A stretch of DNA of 9,788 nt from the NCBI GenBank assembly GCA_035493555.1, contig DATJIC010000043.1:1-9788 (forward strand), in the 5' to 3' direction. The translations under genes were made by a program, and so were the position numbers. The DNA comes from CAMLKC01 sp035493555 (GTDB lineage Bacteria; Patescibacteriota; Saccharimonadia; Saccharimonadales; Saccharimonadaceae). Below, one piece after another: positions 5,537 to 9,788 of the stretch (within the stretch, counting starts at the first letter, position 1; every line of letters starts with the position of its first letter). The notes beneath the pieces were generated by a model. That model was not told the DNA's origin, searched no databases, and was given only the letters and a program-made list of their open reading frames with translations.

Positions 5537-6706
5537 ATGAAAAAAATTAAAATTATTCTATTTGCGCTAGCACTGCTTGCCGTGCCGCTGTTTGTTTTTA
5601 CAAACGCGGTGCAAGCGGGGAGCTTTCATGGCGGCGACAACGTCGTTATTAAAAAAGGCGAAGTCGTTGACCATACGGTATTTGTTGCCGGCAATAACGT
5701 AGAGATAAATGGCACCATTAAGGGCGACCTCTTCTGTGCCGGCCAAAATATTACTATTAATGCCCTGGTTGAAGGTGATGTCCTTTGTGCGGGTATGAAC
5801 GTTGATATCGGGGGTACAGTTATGGGCGACGTACGCGCCGCCGGCCAAGTCGTCACTCTTTCTGCTAAGGTAAACCACAACGCCAGCCTGGCCGGTAATA
5901 TGGTAAAAACCGAATCGGGAAGCAAGGTAGCCGATCTTCAGGCGGCGGGAAACTCCACTATTATCAATGGCACGGTTGAACGCGATGCGGATCTCGCCGG
6001 CTCGTCCGTTACCGTTAACAGCATGATCGGGCGCGATGTTCAGGCAGCAACCGATAACCTGCGACTCGATACTGGCGCTGCTGTTTCAGGAAGCGTCACC
6101 TACTACAGCCACAACCAACTTCAGGCAGCTGACGGATCACACGTCACCGGCAAAACAACCCGCAAAGATCCGCCTGAGCAAAAAAGAAGCGAACGCCAAA
6201 CCAACCCTGTTCCTGGTATCATTCTCTCTTTCTTCATGTCACTTACCCTCGCCTTTGCCCTTTTGGCAGTATTCCCCCGCAAGTTAAAGGTCCTCACCGA
6301 CCTGGCGCTGACTAAACCTGGCACAACCATCCTGATTGGGTTTGCTGCCTGTGTCGGAGTTCCTATTCTCATTCTGCTCAGCTTTGTGACGGTCGTCGGC
6401 GCCCTCCTGGGAATCGTCCTGCTTCTGGGATGGGTTGTTGTCCTTCTGCTCAGCGGCGTACTTGCCAGCTACTACACCGGCCGCTTGGTTTTCATGAACA
6501 CCCCGCAACACCCATTTGTCGCTATGCTGGCAGGCGTGCTGATCATTTCGATCCTCATGCTTATACCAATCATCAATATCGTTACCATGATTGCCGTTAT
6601 GCTATTTGGAAGCGGCATGGTTGTGCGCGAACTGTTTAATAAAACCGCAAAACCATCGTACGAGCGCGCTACTCACCCCGCAAAGAAAACTGCACGTAAC
6701 GCATAA
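5537..6706 (+). CDS. Exported bactofilin-like beta-solenoid protein with C-terminal membrane segments
   Basis: A 389-residue protein of the polymer-forming (bactofilin-like) type. Residues 1-27 are a signal peptide: KK, a long hydrophobic core, and a VQA-GS cleavage-like site. Residues 51-172 hold about seven repeats of 17 residues (one of 18), each starting at an AG pair: A51, A68, A85, A102, A119, A137, A154. The pattern is roughly AG-x-x-V-x-I-x-G-x-V-x-GD, expected for a right-handed beta-solenoid. Cys67 and Cys84 occupy the same place in adjacent repeats and would stack. A charged linker (about 205-222) is followed by four or five hydrophobic segments (about 227-247, 263-312, 327-365) and a basic tail. 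The solenoid is therefore probably outside the cell, anchored by the C-terminal part. It is the first gene of an operon with the cupredoxin-like (24-base gap) and DoxX-like genes. Function is not known; an envelope scaffold is an inference. Confidence 0.75.
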   Translation: MKKIKIILFALALLAVPLFVFTNAVQAGSFHGGDNVVIKKGEVVDHTVFVAGNNVEINGTIKGDLFCAGQNITINALVEGDVLCAGMNVDIGGTVMGDVRAAGQVVTLSAKVNHNASLAGNMVKTESGSKVADLQAAGNSTIINGTVERDADLAGSSVTVNSMIGRDVQAATDNLRLDTGAAVSGSVTYYSHNQLQAADGSHVTGKTTRKDPPEQKRSERQTNPVPGIILSFFMSLTLAFALLAVFPRKLKVLTDLALTKPGTTILIGFAACVGVPILILLSFVTVVGALLGIVLLLGWVVVLLLSGVLASYYTGRLVFMNTPQHPFVAMLAGVLIISILMLIPIINIVTMIAVMLFGSGMVVRELFNKTAKPSYERATHPAKKTARNA

Positions 6707-6730
6707 TATTTTGCAAAAGGAGCCGATGCA

Positions 6731-7132
6731 ATGAACAAAAAGATGATCATTATCGCCGTCGTAATTGCACTTGTCGTCATTGGCAGTGCTGCAACCGCCT
6801 ACGTTATTTCGCAAAACGCCGGGGCGCCCTCCAATAAACCGGCATCCGAATCCAGCAGCCAAGCTACGGCCACCATTACCTACTCGGATAGCGGCTTTAG
6901 CCCGAGCCTCACAACGGTCAAAGCCGGCGATACGGTTGCCATAAAAAATACGTCGTCGGGCGACTTGCAGTTCGACTCCGACCCGCACCCCGTTCATACG
7001 GACGACACCGAGCTGAACGTTGGAACGGTGGCACCCGGCCAAACCGCGACGTTTACTGTTACTACTAAAGGCACATTCGGGTTTCATAACCACCTAAACC
7101 CGGGTGATAAAGCGTCTATTACCATTCAGTAG
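6731..7132 (+). CDS. Membrane-anchored cupredoxin-like protein
   Basis: A 133-residue exported protein. Residues 4-26 form one hydrophobic segment with no clear cleavage site, most likely an N-terminal anchor, followed by a Ser/Ala/Pro-rich linker (about 28-45). Residues 46-133 look like a plastocyanin/azurin-type beta-sandwich: FSPSLTTVKAGDTVAIKNTS (about 56-75), SDPHPVHTD with His86 and His89, GTVAPGQTATF, and FGFHNHLNPGD with His119 and His121 near the C-terminus. The usual type 1 copper Cys and Met are absent; by the C-x-x-H spacing the Cys position is Phe118. It may bind copper by a His-only site or not at all. AAAAGGAG (6715-6722) sits 8 bases before the ATG. It lies 6 bases before the DoxX-like gene, suggesting joint work at the membrane, perhaps in redox or metal handling. 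Confidence 0.82.
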   Translation: MNKKMIIIAVVIALVVIGSAATAYVISQNAGAPSNKPASESSSQATATITYSDSGFSPSLTTVKAGDTVAIKNTSSGDLQFDSDPHPVHTDDTELNVGTVAPGQTATFTVTTKGTFGFHNHLNPGDKASITIQ

Positions 7133-7138
7133 GACACT

Positions 7139-7510
7139 ATGGCACTGTTTGTAAAAGGTTCGAACGTCTCTTTTATCCTCCGGATTGCACTCGCGTTTGT
7201 TTTTCTATACGCTGCCTTTTCGTCGTTTGCTTCGCCTAACGACTGGATCGGCTACATGCCCCGGTTTATGCGCGGCATCGTCCCAGATCAGCTGTTACTT
7301 GCCGGATTCTCGGTTTTTGAAATAGTTTTGTCAGGCTGGTTACTCAGCGGCCTCTATGTGAGGTACGCGGCGCTCCTTGCCGCCGCTATGCTAGCCGGTA
7401 TTGTGGCACTTAACCCTGCTCTACTGCCTATTACCTTCCGCGATATTGGACTATTTATTGCAGCACTCGCCCTTTTTGCCGAAGCATCGCAGCCGACCCC
7501 TGACAAATAA
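7139..7510 (+). CDS. DoxX-like small integral membrane protein
   Basis: A 123-residue protein with four hydrophobic segments (about 11-30, 52-71, 74-91, 101-115), the size and layout of the DoxX/DoxD-like family. ILRIALAFVFLYAAFSSF (about 13-30) is the typical first helix with an early Arg, and FRDIGLFIAALALF (about 100-113) is the typical last helix. Members occur in respiratory or thiol-redox complexes, but many have no known role. Translation is probably coupled to the cupredoxin-like gene: only 6 bases separate stop and start, and AGGA at 7131-7134 overlaps the upstream TAG stop. It is the last gene of the envelope operon. No clear terminator hairpin follows before the tsaC promoter. Confidence 0.78.
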   Translation: MALFVKGSNVSFILRIALAFVFLYAAFSSFASPNDWIGYMPRFMRGIVPDQLLLAGFSVFEIVLSGWLLSGLYVRYAALLAAAMLAGIVALNPALLPITFRDIGLFIAALALFAEASQPTPDK

Positions 7511-7532
7511 GTTCGTGACCCCAAGAGGTTTG

Positions 7533-7541
7533 TGGTACCAT
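7533..7541 (+). promoter_or_regulatory. Possible extended -10 promoter of tsaC
   Basis: TGG-TACCAT ends 8 bases before the ATG at 7550. The -35 match is poor (TTCGTG at 7512-7517, 18-base spacing). The 8 bases between are AGGAAAAT, which could also act as a weak ribosome site if transcription begins further upstream. Confidence 0.4.
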
Positions 7542-7549
7542 AGGAAAAT

Positions 7550-8125
7550 ATGGAAAACACTATCGTAACACGAGAAAAAGCCATCGAGCTGCTAAAAAAC
7601 GGCGGGGTTGGCGTTATGCCAACTGATACGGTATACGGGCTTGTTGCCCGGGCCGAGGACCCCGAGGCTGTTGCACGTATGTACGCCTTAAAAGAACGGG
7701 ACCACAAACCTGGTACGGTTATCGCTGCATCCACCGATCAGCTAATCGCACTAGGCGTACCCGAAGATCACATTAACAAAGTAAAAAAGTGGTGGCCGAA
7801 CCCGCTAAGCGTTGAGACACCGCTTGGTGACAACCTTAGTTATCTTCATCAGGACACGGGCCGTCAGGGATTCCGCGTCGTCGCCGACGAAGCCGTCCGC
7901 AAAGTGCTTGAGCAGACCGGTCCCCTCGTCACCTCCAGCGCCAACCACCCAGGCAAGCCCGGTTCGGTAACTATTCGCGAGGCTATCGATTATTTCGACG
8001 GCCGAGTTGATTTTTACGTCGACGGAGGCGATCTCTCTGGCCGTGCCCCTTCTACGATCATTAAAATTACCGACAGTGGTAGTATTGAAATCATCCGCGA
8101 AGGTGCCGTTAAGCTAAGTACCTAG
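7550..8125 (+). CDS. tsaC: Threonylcarbamoyl-AMP synthase (Sua5/YciO/YrdC family, TsaC)
   Basis: A 191-residue YrdC-domain protein that makes L-threonylcarbamoyl-AMP from Thr, bicarbonate and ATP, the first step of tRNA t6A37 synthesis in the cytoplasm. The family signature MPTDTVYGLVARAEDPEAV runs at about 23-41. ALKERDHKPGTVI (about 46-58) matches the KxR...K substrate-binding stretch. WWPNPLSVETP (about 81-91) stands where most members have WPGPLT, so this loop is somewhat divergent. GFRVVAD (about 107-113) and VTSSANHPGKPG (about 127-138) match the conserved FR.P and SAN motifs. The length fits the short TsaC type rather than the longer Sua5 with an extra C-terminal domain. tsaD, the later step, lies downstream with a HIT gene between. 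Confidence 0.9.
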   Translation: MENTIVTREKAIELLKNGGVGVMPTDTVYGLVARAEDPEAVARMYALKERDHKPGTVIAASTDQLIALGVPEDHINKVKKWWPNPLSVETPLGDNLSYLHQDTGRQGFRVVADEAVRKVLEQTGPLVTSSANHPGKPGSVTIREAIDYFDGRVDFYVDGGDLSGRAPSTIIKITDSGSIEIIREGAVKLST

Positions 8126-8142
8126 ATTTTTTGCATTAAATA

Positions 8143-8160
8143 TGGTATAGTAAATATACC
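8143..8160 (+). promoter_or_regulatory. Promoter of the HIT gene with an overlapping inverted repeat (possible operator)
   Basis: TGG-TATAGT (8143-8151) is a TG-extended -10. The hexamer lies in the inverted repeat GGTATA-GTAAA-TATACC (8144-8160), a 6-base perfect palindrome with a 5-base centre. A regulator bound there would cover the -10; that is inference. Confidence 0.4.
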
Positions 8161-8177
8161 TGACAAAAGGAGGAGTT

Positions 8178-8540
8178 GTGATACAGCCCGGTTGCGTGTT
8201 CTGCCTGGAAAACGGAATCCTCAAGGGTGAGATAACCGCTCGTACCGAGCGGGCCTATCTCATCGCCAACGATCGCATGGGCGTCCCCGGCGCCTTCATG
8301 ATCGTTCCCCTGGACCACACCGAAGAGCGGCTGCCGGACTGGTGGCAACAGGAAATCAACGAGCTGCTTCAGTTCGTTCCCTGGCTTCAAGGTGACACTC
8401 CGCTCGACTACAACATCAGTACGAACTTCGGGCCGAACGCCGGCCAGACCCAACCCCACCTTCACACACACATCATCCCCAGGACGCCCGATCAGGGCGG
8501 ACTCGGGCTGGGCGGACTGCTCCGGCAGCGCGTGTCGTGA
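8178..8540 (+). CDS. HIT-family nucleotide hydrolase/transferase, GC-rich
   Basis: A 120-residue histidine-triad protein. CVFCLENG (Cys6, Cys9) is the N-terminal Cys pair seen in many HIT proteins, and FGPNAGQTQPHLHTHIIPR (about 84-102) holds the triad HLHTHII with His94, His96 and His98, of which the middle one is the nucleophile in the family. Substrates are usually nucleotide phosphoramidates or dinucleoside polyphosphates; the exact one cannot be read. The start is GTG at 8178, with AAAGGAGG (8166-8173) 4 bases upstream. By my count the gene is about 62% GC, against about 50% in a tsaC sample, and it prefers G/C-ending codons. It also contains a strong internal hairpin and is followed by another. 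These signs suggest acquisition from a different source. Confidence 0.88.
   Translation: MIQPGCVFCLENGILKGEITARTERAYLIANDRMGVPGAFMIVPLDHTEERLPDWWQQEINELLQFVPWLQGDTPLDYNISTNFGPNAGQTQPHLHTHIIPRTPDQGGLGLGGLLRQRVS
8226..8264 (+). repeat. Hairpin-forming inverted repeat inside the HIT gene
   Basis: The inner arms CCGCTCG (8236-8242) and CGAGCGG (8246-8252) pair perfectly around TAC. The outer arms GGTGAGATA (8226-8234) and TATCTCATC (8256-8264) pair with one G-T wobble. Together they give about 16 pairs within codons 17-29 of the HIT gene. Confidence 0.6.
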
Positions 8541-8551
8541 ATGTCAGGCAT

Positions 8552-8574
8552 CCCGTGCGCCATTGGCGCACGGG
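8552..8574 (+). terminator. GC-rich hairpin after the HIT gene (terminator-like, no T-run)
   Basis: CCCGTGCGCC (8552-8561) and GGCGCACGGG (8565-8574) form a perfect 10-bp stem with an ATT loop, 11 bases after the TGA stop. The bases that follow (CTTGCCCATG) are not T-rich, so it is not a standard intrinsic terminator. It could pause polymerase, protect the mRNA 3' end, or separate the HIT gene from tsaD. Confidence 0.5.
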
Positions 8575-8606
8575 CTTGCCCATGTATACCCCTGACGATT
8601 GGTTTA

Positions 8607-8615
8607 TGCTACAGT
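8607..8615 (+). promoter_or_regulatory. Extended -10 promoter of tsaD; leaderless start expected
   Basis: TGC-TACAGT, preceded by TA (TATGC), ends 7 bases before the ATG at 8623. No convincing -35 or Shine-Dalgarno sequence is present. Confidence 0.5.
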
Positions 8616-8622
8616 AGTTATA

Positions 8623-9708
8623 ATGAAAATTTTGGGAATCGAAAGCAGTTGTGATGAAACCGCTGCGGCTATCGTTGAAGACGGCCGTAAGCTGCTTAGT
8701 AATGTCGTTAACTCGCAAATAGACATTCACGCCCACTACGGCGGCGTTATCCCCGAAGTTGCCGCCCGCAGCCATATCGAAGTTATCAACCCGGTTATTA
8801 ACCAGGCCCTCTCGCAGGCGCAGCTTTCCTGGGATGATATCGACGGTATTGCCGTGACATATGCCCCCGGGCTTATTGGGTCGCTTCTTGTCGGGACGCT
8901 TGCCGCCCGTACACTAGCTATTCTTAAAGACAAACCCCTCTTCCCTATCCACCACGTAGAAGCCCACGTATACGCCAATTTCATTGTCGAACAAGCTGAT
9001 CATTTGGAACTCACCCTTCCCTCAAAACAACCAGAATTCCCCATGCTCGCCCTTATCGTTAGCGGTGGTCATTCCCAACTTGTTCTCTTTAAGGATCATG
9101 GCGATTATGAGCTCCTAGGCCAAACCCAGGACGACGCTATTGGCGAGGCTTACGACAAGGTTGCCAAAATCCTTGGCTACCCCTATCCAGGAGGCCCAGC
9201 CGTTGATAAAGCAGCGCTTGAAGGCGATCCTTTTAAATATCCCCTTCCTAAAGCCAAATTAAAAAGTCCGTATGACTTCTCATTCTCCGGCCTTAAGACG
9301 GCTGTTTTAAGGGCCGTTCAGCGTGAGACGGGTGTCGATTACACATTCCCCTCTTACGAGCTTGCAGCACGCTTAAACGACGTTCAGCGGGTAGATTTTG
9401 CCGCCAGCTTCCAGCGCATTGCCAACGAAACACTCGTTGATGCCGCAGAAAGAGCCTTTCGCGACTTTTCTCCCAAATCAGTCGTCATCGCTGGTGGTGT
9501 TGCCGCCAGCCGCGCCCTCCGAAAAACACTTTCAGACCGAATCCCCCTCCCTATCGAGTACGCGCCCATGTCACTTTGCACCGACAATGCGGCTATGATC
9601 GCAACACTTGGGTTTTACTATGCTCAGGCAAAAGAGCCGAGCGACCCCTACTCGCTAGAGGTCATCCCTAGTATCTCCATGACGAAAACCGCCTGGAATA
9701 AATCGTAG
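8623..9708 (+). CDS. tsaD: tRNA N6-adenosine threonylcarbamoyltransferase (TsaD)
   Basis: A 361-residue Kae1/TsaD/Qri7 protein that moves the threonylcarbamoyl group to A37 of ANN-decoding tRNAs, acting with TsaC and usually TsaB and TsaE. The start MKILGIESSCDETAAA is the family N-terminus. HHVEAH (110-115) supplies the metal ligands His111 and His115. ALIVSGGHSQL (about 143-153), GEAYDKVAKILGYPYPGGP (about 174-192), DFSFSGLKTAVLR (about 218-230), VIAGGVAASRALR (about 288-300) and CTDNAAMIA (319-327, metal ligand Asp321) complete the ASKHA fold. About 11 extra residues lie between the HHVEAH helix and FPMLALIVSGG compared with E. coli from memory. An in-frame TTG at 8599 exists, but it precedes the -10, and the family start at ATG 8623 is preferred. 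tsaB and tsaE are not in this window. Confidence 0.95.
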   Translation: MKILGIESSCDETAAAIVEDGRKLLSNVVNSQIDIHAHYGGVIPEVAARSHIEVINPVINQALSQAQLSWDDIDGIAVTYAPGLIGSLLVGTLAARTLAILKDKPLFPIHHVEAHVYANFIVEQADHLELTLPSKQPEFPMLALIVSGGHSQLVLFKDHGDYELLGQTQDDAIGEAYDKVAKILGYPYPGGPAVDKAALEGDPFKYPLPKAKLKSPYDFSFSGLKTAVLRAVQRETGVDYTFPSYELAARLNDVQRVDFAASFQRIANETLVDAAERAFRDFSPKSVVIAGGVAASRALRKTLSDRIPLPIEYAPMSLCTDNAAMIATLGFYYAQAKEPSDPYSLEVIPSISMTKTAWNKS

Positions 9709-9716
9709 TAAATAAA

Positions 9717-9788
9717 TCAACGGTTTTTTATCTTACGAACAATCTTTTTCGCTGTCGGCAGCGCGCTCGTCCAAATAGTATAGAGCGG
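9717..9788 (-). CDS. Possible C-terminal end of a minus-strand gene entering from the right edge
   Basis: On the minus strand, the frame open from the window edge encodes 23 residues ending at TGA (9717-9719): hydrophobic and Trp-containing at first (IWTSALPTAKK), then very basic (IVRKIKNR). It would converge on tsaD with an 8-base gap, in keeping with the tight packing of the window. Too little is visible to name a family, and a short frame can be open by chance. Confidence 0.4.
   Translation of the reverse strand, partial: PLYTIWTSALPTAKKIVRKIKNR

Noticed and set aside
5626..5925. Repetitive plus-strand DNA in the solenoid gene considered as a separate repeat array
   Set aside because: The periodicity (51 bases, 17 codons) is at the protein level. 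The bases themselves diverge between repeats, so it is explained by the beta-solenoid and is not a DNA repeat.
6602..7093. Minus-strand frame of 163 codons under the solenoid and cupredoxin-like genes
   Set aside because: The plus-strand genes have signal peptides, ribosome sites and recognisable folds. The minus frame spans two of them and has no promoter or ribosome site that I could see.
8103..8136. Possible intrinsic terminator after tsaC (T-run at 8127-8132)
   Set aside because: A T-run is present, but the only upstream pairings I found are 3-4 bp or contain mismatches (for example AGGTGC/GTACCT), too weak to call.
9709..9740. Terminator after tsaD at the T-run 9724-9729
   Set aside because: There is no convincing stem next to the T-run, and the region probably holds the end of a minus-strand gene.

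Overview
The window reads as a compact bacterial chromosome segment of about 50% GC, most likely from the Candidatus Saccharibacteria (TM7) / Patescibacteria group. This is an inference from four things: a MurE-type ligase without the usual N-terminal domain, a FemAB-type peptidoglycan aminoacyltransferase, an exported bactofilin-like membrane protein, and very tight gene packing. TGA is used as a stop (for example at 8538-8540), so the code looks standard. No transposase, CRISPR array, rRNA or tRNA gene was found, and no stretch over 300 bases lacks a gene.

Bases 1-1235 (minus strand) hold the heat-shock operon groES-groEL; groEL runs off the left edge. It has a good promoter (TTGCAA-17-TACAAT) overlapped by a CIRCE operator, the site of the HrcA repressor. 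The CIRCE palindrome is extended by A/T runs into a 14-bp stem that also looks like the intrinsic terminator of the gene upstream. The 140-base gap between groES and groEL is almost filled by a nested, imperfect palindrome (764-869). This is the most striking unexplained element in the window.

Bases 1249-5444 hold alternating single genes: a stand-alone phosphohexomutase domain I without its catalytic serine (minus), a PD-(D/E)XK nuclease-like protein (plus), a VOC/PhnB-like protein (minus), a FemAB-family aminoacyltransferase (plus) and murE (minus). Two convergent pairs (2538-2541 and 4155-4158) overlap by exactly one CTAG, which supplies both TAG stops. murE and the FemAB gene point to peptidoglycan stem-peptide and cross-bridge synthesis.

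Bases 5537-7510 hold an envelope operon: an exported beta-solenoid protein with C-terminal membrane segments, a membrane-anchored cupredoxin-like protein and a DoxX-like membrane protein. Bases 7550-9708 hold tsaC (Sua5/YrdC) and tsaD, two steps of tRNA t6A synthesis. Between them lies a GC-rich HIT-family gene that looks compositionally foreign. A minus-strand reading frame of 23 residues enters from the right edge.

A genome-style signal recurs: most stand-alone genes have a -10 hexamer, usually TG-extended, ending only 6-8 bases before the start codon. Their mRNAs are therefore probably leaderless. Operon genes and the HIT gene instead have clear Shine-Dalgarno sequences.
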